From contig CAINWE010000048.1 of the NCBI GenBank assembly GCA_903854365.1, positions 1-6,003 of the forward strand: 6,003 nt of DNA, given 5' to 3'. Below the pieces are notes generated by a model, which did not search any database, was not told the DNA's origin, and worked only from the letters and a program-made list of their open reading frames with translations. The stretch comes from Oligoflexia bacterium (GTDB lineage Bacteria; Bdellovibrionota; UBA1018). Position 1 is the stretch's first letter; each line of letters begins with the position of its first letter. The translations under genes were made by a program, and so were the position numbers. Shown in pieces: positions 1-5,361 of this stretch.

Positions 1-22
1 AAACCTAGTCTTACGCATACTG

Positions 23-64
23 CTTCCTACTCTCCGCCGCTCTTATGCGCGGCTTGTTAGGAAG
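23..64. repeat. Imperfect inverted repeat (hairpin)
   Basis: CTTCCTA at 23-29 pairs with TAGGAAG at 58-64, and inside it GCCGC at 36-40 pairs with GCGGC at 49-53, leaving a small asymmetric internal loop and an 8-nt apical loop. No T-run follows directly on either strand, so it is not a convincing intrinsic terminator. It lies just upstream of the insertion-sequence remnant and could be a remnant of its end, or the 3' end of something left of the window. No gene is convincing in positions 1-70. Confidence 0.4.
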
Positions 65-70
65 ATTCAA

Positions 71-276
71 ATGCTCCATTTTTTGGGGCCAACGTCAATT
101 ACAGGGGCGCAAAGGCGGCGGTGGTGGTCGCAAGCAGAGAAAAAGGCTTGAGTTGACGAGACTTACGAGCCAGGAAAAACGCTTTCCTATGTAGCCACGA
201 GGCATGGTTTTCAGGCCAGTCAACTGTTTCACTGGAGGCGTATAATTGAAAACGTTGCGTTGACTGGGATCGATCA
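71..276 (+). pseudogene. IS3/IS2-type transposase orfA remnant (InsC-like)
   Basis: Starting at the ATG at 71, frame 2 reads MLHFLGP, then a basic stretch QRRRWW and EKKA. A TGA at 149-151 follows, then VDETYEPGKTLSYVATRHG and FQASQLFHWRRIIENVALTG. In IS2-type OrfA proteins this is the N-terminal helix-turn-helix that binds the element's terminal inverted repeats; the pattern EPG..[VL]S.VA..HG..ASQLF.WR is characteristic. The TGA sits where the family has a hydrophobic or aromatic residue between the basic stretch and the EPG motif, so it looks like a point mutation. Similarity stops near 276, before the leucine zipper that normally lets OrfA dimerise. This is a double lesion (nonsense plus deletion), so no functional product is expected. 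Confidence 0.75.
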
Positions 277-501
277 AGTGGAAGGTTTCGAATGCGACAG
301 GTGGCGAAAGCCCGAGATGTTTCTCGCTCGAATCTTCAGAGTCAGGCTACTAAGCACGATACGCACCCCAAGATCTGATATTCTAAAAAAATGACGGATT
401 CAAGGCCAACCTACGGATATCGTCGCGTCACCCAACTTCCGAAAATTGAGCTAAAACAGCAGGAAATGGACACGGTAAACCACAAAAGAGTTTTGGTACA
501 G
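71..501 (+). mobile_element. Decayed IS3-family (IS2-like) insertion sequence fragment
   Basis: Translation shows the two halves of an IS3-family transposase in the usual order. Frame 2 (from 71) carries the orfA helix-turn-helix region, with readable pieces such as YEPGKTLSYVATRHG and ASQLFHWRR. Frame 1 (from 292) carries the start of orfB, with DVSRSNL, RPTYGYRRV and VNHKRV. Both frames contain a premature TGA (149-151 and 376-378). The leucine-zipper part of orfA and the normal orfA/orfB junction are missing, as is the DDE catalytic domain of orfB. The element therefore cannot move by itself. Assignment to the IS2 group rests on remembered similarity to InsC/InsD; the exact ends are not visible, and the right boundary is placed where similarity fades, about 490-504. 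Confidence 0.8.
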
Positions 502-507
502 TTATGA
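292..507 (+). pseudogene. IS3-family transposase orfB N-terminal fragment (InsD-like)
   Basis: Frame 1 from the ATG at 292 reads MRQVAKARDVSRSNLQ, is broken by TGA at 376-378, and resumes in the same frame with SRPTYGYRRVTQL and MDTVNHKRV before stopping at TGA 505-507. The PTYGYRRV block followed about 20 residues later by VNHKRV is the hallmark of the OrfB N-terminal region of IS3-family transposases (the HTH_21-type segment before the integrase core). Of a usual protein of roughly 280-300 residues, only about the first 70 are represented; the rve integrase core with its D, D and E residues is absent. It lies one frame back (-1) from orfA, as in intact IS3 elements, but the intervening deletion means this could be chance. 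Its last codons run into the 3' end of the convergent LRR gene. Confidence 0.8.
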
Positions 508-2334
508 CCTTCGCGGGAGCCATGAAAGGTCACACTGAAGGTTCTGAAGGCGGGGGTTTTGGACAATCGCTTGTTGAATCAGAGCTTCGTCCGCTGCATT
601 AAAGCCACTGTCGTGTAAGCGCAGCTCCAAGAGATTTTCACCTGGATAATTGCGCAACCAATTTGCCACAATCTGAGCCGTACTCACAGCAGGCCTTGCA
701 CCGGCGGCATGGCCGCCAGCGTACTCAGTTGCAACGATGGGTCCTATGCGTAAGCTTAACTGCCGCAGCGTCGGGACCTGCGCCAAGGCGTCGAGCATCG
801 CGCCTAAACCCACCGGCGTTATTTGGGTTTCTGACAGATTGAAATCTTGCAACTGTGTTGACCGTAAAACACTGGCCAAGGTTATAACCCCAGCATCAGT
901 CACGCCGTCCCCGCTCAAGCTTAACTCAGTGAATGCTCCGGCTCCTGTAGGACCTGGATGAAGCTGTAAATAATGCGCCACAGATTCTGGTCCTGCATCA
1001 CCCAAAGCATTACCGCTCAAATCTAAGGTCTCTAAACCTGCGCTGAGACTCCCTATCACGGCCCGGACACCTTCAGGATTGAGTCCGATCGATCTCAACG
1101 ATAACTGACGTAGTTTTCTAAGACCTCCCAATCGACTGGCTAGCAACCGAATCCCCTCTTCCCCAAAAGGGTTACGGGACAAGTCGAGCTTTTCAAGCCG
1201 GGAGCCTTCGGCAAGACCCGACACAAAATGGGCAAGTACCGATGTTACAACGGGAGGACCCCAGGAGTTAAAGGCGCCCGCCATTTCAAGAACTTTCAAT
1301 CCACCCGAGGGACGCAGCTCAGCTTCAGAAGTTCGCTCAGCCAGAATCGGAGCAGACAAATTCCTCGCCAAGTCTGCTAAGGATTGTCCGTCGAGCTTTC
1401 CACAGTAGTTTTCAGAAATCCTTAACTCTTTCAGTCTCGGCATTGCCCTGACAACGCGTCCCAATGCTGAGCATTCCTCATGATCTAAATTAGTTTGAGT
1501 TAAGTTTAAAACCCTGAGCTGCTGAAGAGTCGGCAGAACCTCTAATAGCGTCGCCGGTGTGCCTCTTTGTAAATAGACTCGAGACAATTGTAAGTGCCGT
1601 AGGTTCGGAGTGTGCCTCAGGATTTGATTCATCAAAAACCCGTGATCCGAAAGCTGTAGGGTTTTTAGGCGCGGAAGGTCAGGTACGGCGCCCAAAATCA
1701 TGCCGCGGTGGGCCCCATGAAAATCTAGACTCAGTTGCCTCATTTGTCCGACTAGAGAATTTCTGAGGACCTGGTCGAGATCTTCTAATGAAGCGATACT
1801 CAACCGAATCGAATCCTGGGCATAGGCACTCCTCCTAAAAGGCGTACTAAATGCTGGATGACTCAACGAGAAGAAAGACAGCCCATACCACTTGAGATTC
1901 CTCTCCTGACGTTCCTGCTCGGTGCGAGCCGGCAAACCTAAAACCCGCTGCCCGCCCAAAAAATCATCAGTAGAAACTTTTAGTAAACTACTAGGATGTA
2001 AGATGCCTTCTTCAAAACTCTGGCGCCAAGACCGGGAAGTTAAGGCAAGTCGTGCCCGCTCCTTCTGAGACAAAAAGTGGAGCATCGAGCTCATCACATC
2101 TTCATTGAGAACGCCTAAACTGCCGTATTTATGGCGATCCAGCTGCTCCTTAGATTCCGCTCCCTCAATTCTGGCTCGCCTAGTGTCGGGCGCACCTGCT
2201 CCGACTCCAGCTGCGGCTCCGCCAGAATCATCCCGTGCAGGCTTCCCTGCGACTGCTGTCGTTGCGATTATGCACACAAGACCCGCCCAGATGAAGGCCC
2301 GGTTCTGTAAATGTTTGAAAATGATCGCACCCAT
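502..2334 (-). CDS. Exported F-box-like / leucine-rich repeat protein
   Basis: The product has 610 residues from the ATG at 2334. Residues 1-29 look like a Sec signal peptide: basic start (K7, R12), hydrophobic core 13-24, and a likely cleavage after AVA at 27-29. A Gly/Ala-rich low-complexity linker follows (about 37-49). Residues about 73-107 match the F-box pattern: LNEDVMSSMLHFLS, then RARLALTSRSWR. From about residue 198 to the end come roughly ten leucine-rich repeats of the ribonuclease-inhibitor type, for example LEKLDLSRNPFGEEGIRLLA and LETLDLSGNALGDAG, with irregular inserts rich in Gly and Ala. F-box motifs bind Skp1 in eukaryotic ubiquitin ligases while LRRs choose the substrate; Ralstonia GALA effectors share this order. 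Role here is inferred: either a host- or prey-directed effector or an envelope scaffold. A longer frame from TTG 2421 is unlikely because it would bury the signal peptide. No clear ribosome site precedes 2334. The stop abuts an IS remnant, so the C-terminus may be altered. Confidence 0.85.
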   Translation of the reverse strand: MGAIIFKHLQNRAFIWAGLVCIIATTAVAGKPARDDSGGAAAGVGAGAPDTRRARIEGAESKEQLDRHKYGSLGVLNEDVMSSMLHFLSQKERARLALTSRSWRQSFEEGILHPSSLLKVSTDDFLGGQRVLGLPARTEQERQERNLKWYGLSFFSLSHPAFSTPFRRSAYAQDSIRLSIASLEDLDQVLRNSLVGQMRQLSLDFHGAHRGMILGAVPDLPRLKTLQLSDHGFLMNQILRHTPNLRHLQLSRVYLQRGTPATLLEVLPTLQQLRVLNLTQTNLDHEECSALGRVVRAMPRLKELRISENYCGKLDGQSLADLARNLSAPILAERTSEAELRPSGGLKVLEMAGAFNSWGPPVVTSVLAHFVSGLAEGSRLEKLDLSRNPFGEEGIRLLASRLGGLRKLRQLSLRSIGLNPEGVRAVIGSLSAGLETLDLSGNALGDAGPESVAHYLQLHPGPTGAGAFTELSLSGDGVTDAGVITLASVLRSTQLQDFNLSETQITPVGLGAMLDALAQVPTLRQLSLRIGPIVATEYAGGHAAGARPAVSTAQIVANWLRNYPGENLLELRLHDSGFNAADEALIQQAIVQNPRLQNLQCDLSWLPRRS

Positions 2335-2369
2335 GTGCGAGCGTCTATCACAATATTTTTTCAATGTGT

Positions 2370-2397
2370 AATTTAAGTTGGAGAGCATCTTGTGCAA
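2370..2397 (-). promoter_or_regulatory. Weak candidate promoter for the F-box/LRR gene
   Basis: On the minus strand TTGCAC (2397-2392) and TAAATT (2375-2370) are separated by 16 nt and would start a transcript about 30 nt before the ATG at 2334. Each box matches the sigma-70 consensus only partly (3/6 and 4/6), so this is a position to test rather than a firm call. Confidence 0.2.
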
Positions 2398-2414
2398 TGA
2401 TTGCCGACCCTCCC

Positions 2415-2442
2415 TTGACAATCAAGATCACTCCGCTAGACT
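2415..2442 (+). promoter_or_regulatory. Candidate sigma-70 promoter for the plus-strand genes
   Basis: A perfect -35 box TTGACA (2415-2420) is followed after 16 nt by TAGACT (2437-2442), a 4/6 match to TATAAT. Transcription would start near 2449, giving a leader of about 165 nt before the YdeI-like gene at 2614. The boxes lie back to back with the minus-strand candidate promoter, leaving 17 nt between them. The -35 is strong and the -10 is mediocre, which would suit an activated or weakly expressed promoter. Confidence 0.4.
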
Positions 2443-2490
2443 TGTGGCCTGTAGACCTGCAGGCTGATCGGATCCATCCAATCTAGATCA
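2420..2490. repeat. Two near-identical 11-bp sites in the divergent intergenic region
   Basis: AATCAAGATCA at 2420-2430 and AATCTAGATCA at 2480-2490 differ at one position and start exactly 60 bp apart. The first overlaps the -35/spacer of the plus-strand promoter candidate. The second contains the palindrome ATCTAGAT. They could be operator half-sites for a regulator, but an 11-bp match of this kind can arise by chance in a short AT-leaning spacer. Confidence 0.2.
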
Positions 2491-2613
2491 AGAGGCATGA
2501 GGTCAATTTAGAAAAGAGAACGAATCAACTGTGAAATTTTCAAAACCCAGAATAGCGCGGATCAGTGCCCTAACGGCAGTTCCTCACTTGGGTTTCAGGG
2601 GACGCATCTTGCC

Positions 2614-3168
2614 ATGATAAAATCTTTACCACGCGCTGGATTGTGTTTAACGTTTGAGGCAAAGCTCGAAAATTGGGCTGACGGCATGGATTATTGTGCT
2701 GTTGCAGTCCCGGCTAAAATCACTCAGGCCTTAGGAACTTTTGGACCAGTCTTGGTGAGCGCTCAATTGAATCAGTCGGAGCCCTTTCAGGTCAGTTTGT
2801 TTCCTGGTGGCGGTGGCCACCACTTTATTCGCATTAAGCTGAAGGTTCGTACAGCCACCAAAACCAAAGTCGGAGATCGGGTGCGACTTCAGATTACTGT
2901 CCTGGATCGGGCGGATGTCAATTACCCTCAGGATTTGCTGAAAGCTTTACGAGCCAAAGGGGTGATGAAAGACTTTAAATCCCTTACCCCGGGTCGGCAG
3001 CATTTTATTCTTCGGCGTATTGAGGAAGCAGTTCTAACACAGACTCGCGAAAAACGAATTCAAGCGGCCGTGGCAGCAGCCCAGGTCGCAAGAGAAAAGC
3101 GGGCGCATTCATCGAGGCGTCTGCAGTCTGCGTCGAAGGGAGTAAAAAAAACGAAAAAAAAAGTGTAG
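2614..3168 (+). CDS. DUF1905 / YdeI-OmdA family protein
   Basis: The product has 184 residues, a usual size for the family. Residues about 12-97 form the DUF1905 beta-barrel-like domain: FEAKLE, a conserved AVAVPAKI segment, FQVSLFPGGGGHHFIRIK (the Gly-rich loop typical of the family), and GDRVRLQITVLDRAD. Residues about 112-155 resemble the OmdA (bacteriocin-protection/YdeI) C-terminal part, with LTPGRQHFILRRIEEAV followed by TREKRI. Biochemical function is unknown; YdeI relatives have been linked to antimicrobial peptide and polymyxin resistance, which cannot be read from this sequence. There is no signal peptide, so it is probably cytoplasmic. The C-terminal tail (about 150-184) is Lys/Arg-rich and ends in KKTKKKV, encoded by A8 and A9 runs. 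AGGGGA at 2597-2602, 11 nt before the ATG, is a slightly distant ribosome site. It is followed after 79 bp by the amine oxidase. Confidence 0.85.
   Translation: MIKSLPRAGLCLTFEAKLENWADGMDYCAVAVPAKITQALGTFGPVLVSAQLNQSEPFQVSLFPGGGGHHFIRIKLKVRTATKTKVGDRVRLQITVLDRADVNYPQDLLKALRAKGVMKDFKSLTPGRQHFILRRIEEAVLTQTREKRIQAAVAAAQVAREKRAHSSRRLQSASKGVKKTKKKV
3144..3162 (+). repeat. A8 and A9 homopolymer tracts at the end of the YdeI-like gene
   Basis: Eight A at 3144-3151 and nine A at 3154-3162 are separated by CG and encode part of the terminal KKTKKKV. Tracts of this length are prone to polymerase slippage. Loss of one A, or a +1 slip, moves reading into the amine-oxidase frame, which has no stop between these tracts and the oxidase start at 3248 (the last stop in that frame is TAA at 3143-3145). 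Confidence 0.7.
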
Positions 3169-3191
3169 TCTAGGGTTGGTGCTCGCCTTTT

Positions 3192-3231
3192 TATCACTTC
3201 GCGGGGTTCGCTCGGATGTGATACCCCCCCC
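3192..3231 (+). promoter_or_regulatory. Leader hairpin and C8 tract before the amine oxidase gene
   Basis: TATCAC (3192-3197) pairs with GTGATA (3218-3223), with a possible inner GCG/CGC pairing (3201-3203 with 3209-3211). Eight C follow immediately at 3224-3231, before the ribosome site at 3236. There is no T-run after the stem, so it is not a classical terminator. The C-run could pair with the GGGG of the loop (3203-3206) or shield the G-rich ribosome site, so an effect on translation is possible but unproven. Confidence 0.3.
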
Positions 3232-3235
3232 TCCC

Positions 3236-3240
3236 AGGAG
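3236..3240 (+). promoter_or_regulatory. Ribosome binding site fixing the amine oxidase start
   Basis: AGGAG lies 7 nt before the ATG at 3248. It rules out an upstream TTG at 3176 in the same frame, which would only add 24 residues of non-conserved, Pro-rich sequence in front of the FAD-binding fold. Confidence 0.85.
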
Positions 3241-3247
3241 AAGTCGA

Positions 3248-4555
3248 ATGAATACGGATGTTTTAGTGCTGGGCGCTGGCGTAACTGGATTGACTGCAGC
3301 GTGTTTGCTGAAGCGCGCCGGCTTACGGGTAGAAGTGGTTGAAGCCCGAGATCGAGTTGGGGGTCGAATTCTGACTCGGCCAAGTCCCTTTGGGGTAGAG
3401 CCCATCGAGTTGGGTGCGGAGCTCGTCCATGGTTTTCCGGATGAGGCTCGCACTTGGGTAGACCCGGCAATGGATCTCGAGGTTCGGGATGGGGATTTTC
3501 TCATTTTCGAGCACGGGCAACTGACCTCATCCCCAGATTATTTTATGAAAGTCAGTCAAGTCCTCGAGCAACTGCCTCAGGAGTTGGAGTCGGATCTTGC
3601 GGTACGGGAATGGTTGAGTCAGGCTGAAGGGATCATTTCGGTCGACACACACGGAGTGAAAAACTGGGTAGAAGGCTACATCCAAGGTTATCATGCTGCG
3701 GATCTGGCACAGATGAGCACTGAGGTACTCGGACAGATTGAGCGAGAATCTCAGGAGGTGGGTGCCGTTGAGGGAGCTCAGTTTTTTCGAGGTGGGCAGG
3801 GTCAGTTCGTGGATCGCCTGGTGAGGGAATTCAATCAACCGATCCTACTGAACCATGAGGTTCAAAAAGTGATCTGGTCCAGCGAGGGGGTTGAGGTGAT
3901 GTTTAAGTCATCTCAACTGGCTCCGATCCAAGCGAGGCGGGTCGTCATTACTTTGCCGATCGGGGTGCTTCAAAATGCTTCGGAAAAAGGCGGAGTCGTT
4001 TTTCACCCACCGCTACCGGATCGTTTTATTAGGGCTTTGTCTTACTTTAAAATGGGGACAGCGCTCAGAATGAATTTCGTATTTAAACCAGCTCCATGGA
4101 GTTTTGCTCCCCATCTTCCTGATTTTGGAATGATCCTCGATCCCAGTCCCGATGCTCTTTTTCGGGTCTGGTGGAAACGAGGTGAGCATCAAATCGTTGG
4201 ATGGAATGGAGGCCCGCTCGAAATTTTTCGACAGCCGCAATCCCCTGAGGTGATCCAAGAACTCGGTCTGAAGGCCCTAGCGAGGCTATTTTCAATTCCG
4301 CAAGATCGACTTCAAGGGACCCTGATCGGATTCTATAGCCAGGATTGGAAACATGATCCTTATTCACGAGGGGTCTATCCCTATGTTAAGGTCGGTGGCA
4401 AATCTGCGGCACAAACCTATGCTACTCCGATCGAGGACGCGCTTTATTTCGCTGGTGATGCCGAGTGCATCGGCGCCTATCTGGGTACGGTGAATGGGGC
4501 AATTCAGAGCGGTACACGAGTAGCTCGGGTAATTCAGAGGGAATCCAACGAATGA
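3248..4555 (+). CDS. Flavin-containing amine oxidase (polyamine-oxidase-like FAD oxidoreductase)
   Basis: The product has 435 residues, typical for the PF01593 family. The N-terminus is a Rossmann FAD-binding fold: VLVLGAGVTGLTAACLL holds GxGxxG at residues 9-14, E32 should bind the adenosine ribose, and RDRVGGR (34-40) and IELGAELVHG (53-62) are family signatures. VVITLPIGVLQ and HPPLP (253-257) belong to the substrate domain. The C-terminus has LYFAGDAE (399-406) and GTVNGAIQSGTRVA (413-426), the second FAD-contact motif, with Asp where many relatives have Glu. Such enzymes oxidise primary or secondary amines to imines, giving hydrogen peroxide; the substrate here is unknown. The Lys after the PPLPxW motif in polyamine oxidases and LSD1 appears to be F260 here, so another residue or another reaction may apply. 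There is no signal peptide. The stop overlaps the next start (ATGA), indicating translational coupling. Confidence 0.9.
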   Translation: MNTDVLVLGAGVTGLTAACLLKRAGLRVEVVEARDRVGGRILTRPSPFGVEPIELGAELVHGFPDEARTWVDPAMDLEVRDGDFLIFEHGQLTSSPDYFMKVSQVLEQLPQELESDLAVREWLSQAEGIISVDTHGVKNWVEGYIQGYHAADLAQMSTEVLGQIERESQEVGAVEGAQFFRGGQGQFVDRLVREFNQPILLNHEVQKVIWSSEGVEVMFKSSQLAPIQARRVVITLPIGVLQNASEKGGVVFHPPLPDRFIRALSYFKMGTALRMNFVFKPAPWSFAPHLPDFGMILDPSPDALFRVWWKRGEHQIVGWNGGPLEIFRQPQSPEVIQELGLKALARLFSIPQDRLQGTLIGFYSQDWKHDPYSRGVYPYVKVGGKSAAQTYATPIEDALYFAGDAECIGAYLGTVNGAIQSGTRVARVIQRESNE

Positions 4556-5319
4556 AAACTGTTTCTCGGTTCTCAAAGGCGAGTATTGACTTCATTGTCC
4601 GAGCATCGACTCAAAAGAAGAAGGATTGGCTTGAGCGCAATCGTGCCGAATACGAAAAGGTTTTAGTGGTTCCGATGCGGGAGTTGATGGAGAAAGTCGA
4701 GCGGGCTCTGCAGAAGGAGGCTCCCGGTTATCGCTTTCCCAAGCGAAATCATGCAAGAATTTTGAGGGGATTTGAAGGGGCAAAGACTCACGGGCCGTTT
4801 CGTGACTGGGTGGGCGTCGGTGTTTCTCGAGAGACTCAAAGTCGGTTTGAGGGATTCCCAAGCTTGTATTTTCACATTTCTGAAAAAGAAGGCAGTTTCA
4901 GTGCCGGTGGGCTCTATATGGCTAGCGCTGATCAGACCAAGCATATTCGCGCTTGGATTGATCAGGATCCGATGCAGCTCGAGGGGCTTCTCGAGGATCG
5001 AGCGTTTAAGAAAAAATTCCCAGATGGACTGGGCCGTGAAAGAGTTCTAAAAACTAAGCCGAGAAATTATCCGTTGGACCACCCAAGAATCGAGTGGTTG
5101 AAGCTTTCGGCTTTCTATGTGTACCGGGAGTTTGCTAGGAAAGAGCTTTTCTCGGAGCACTTTGCTGACCTTCTGATCGAGGATTGGCAGCAAATTCTAC
5201 GTTTGAATCGGATCTTAGACCGATATATTCGATCTTGGCCGAAGGCTAAAGATCATGTTACTCAGGAGAGTGGCCCGATTCTGCGGGCCCCGAAATTCCT
5301 GGATGATTGGGACGATTAA
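4552..5319 (+). CDS. DUF2461 (TIGR02453) family protein
   Basis: The product has 255 residues from the ATG at 4552, whose last two bases are shared with the TGA of the amine oxidase; GAGGGA at 4537-4542 is a suitable ribosome site. A longer frame from 4465 would overlap the FAD-contact motif of the oxidase and is not needed. Family features are FSKASIDFIVRAS followed by KKKDWLERNRAEYE (22-35), the N-terminal helical segment with the W-x-x-x-N-R/K-x-x-Y pattern. Next come GGLYMASADQTKHIRAWID, and then FPDGLGRERVLKTKPRNYPLD with HPRIEWLKLSAFYVYREF, matching the usual order of the family. Length is somewhat above the common 215-230. No enzymatic activity is established for the family and no catalytic residues can be named. 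There are no membrane segments or signal peptide, so it is probably cytoplasmic. Its translational coupling to the oxidase suggests co-expression rather than a specific role. Confidence 0.8.
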   Translation: MKTVSRFSKASIDFIVRASTQKKKDWLERNRAEYEKVLVVPMRELMEKVERALQKEAPGYRFPKRNHARILRGFEGAKTHGPFRDWVGVGVSRETQSRFEGFPSLYFHISEKEGSFSAGGLYMASADQTKHIRAWIDQDPMQLEGLLEDRAFKKKFPDGLGRERVLKTKPRNYPLDHPRIEWLKLSAFYVYREFARKELFSEHFADLLIEDWQQILRLNRILDRYIRSWPKAKDHVTQESGPILRAPKFLDDWDD

Positions 5320-5341
5320 ACTGCGTCGGGACGTCCTCAAC

Positions 5342-5357
5342 AGGAGGATCAGAGGGG
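5342..5357 (+). promoter_or_regulatory. Double Shine-Dalgarno-like site before the aldo/keto reductase gene
   Basis: AGGAGG at 5342-5347 is a perfect match but 14 nt from the ATG, and GAGGGG at 5352-5357 is only 4 nt away. Neither spacing is ideal; the two may act together, and no better start codon lies between them. No terminator or promoter is obvious in the 42-bp gap after the DUF2461 gene, so the gene is probably in the same operon. Confidence 0.5.
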
Positions 5358-5361
5358 TTTT

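Noticed and set aside
45..194. Small Gly/Lys-rich plus-strand frame in frame 3
   Set aside because: There is no ribosome site and it overlaps the orfA remnant in the wrong frame; its Gly run comes from the same CGG/TGG repeats.
95..277. Minus-strand 60-residue frame with a Pro run
   Set aside because: It is antisense to the orfA remnant; the Pro run is just the complement of the CGG/TGG-rich basic stretch of orfA.
385..391. A7 run as the programmed frameshift site of the IS element
   Set aside because: It lies within orfB, well after the orfA/orfB junction, which has been deleted; the surrounding frame does not change there.
505..532. Inverted repeat TGACCTT/AAGGTCA as a terminator of the F-box/LRR gene
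   Set aside because: It lies inside the last codons, has a 14-nt loop and is not followed by a T-run on the minus strand.
737..961. Plus-strand frames inside the LRR gene (also 1557-1766 and 2105-2371)
   Set aside because: They are antisense shadows of a long, domain-bearing gene, with no ribosome sites or recognisable domains.
2335..2421. N-terminal extension of the F-box/LRR protein from TTG 2421 or ATG 2388
   Set aside because: It would place the signal peptide in the interior; the extension is polar and unrelated to the domains, and it overlaps the plus-strand promoter candidate. A GGGAGGG run about 20 nt before ATG 2388 is too far away to be persuasive.
3060..3504. Minus-strand frames opposite the YdeI-like/amine oxidase junction
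   Set aside because: They are composition-driven, mutually overlapping, and opposite two well-supported genes.
4465..4551. Upstream start for the DUF2461 protein
   Set aside because: The 29 extra residues are an out-of-frame reading of the conserved FAD-contact region of the amine oxidase; the ATG at 4552 has a good ribosome site and the classic ATGA overlap.
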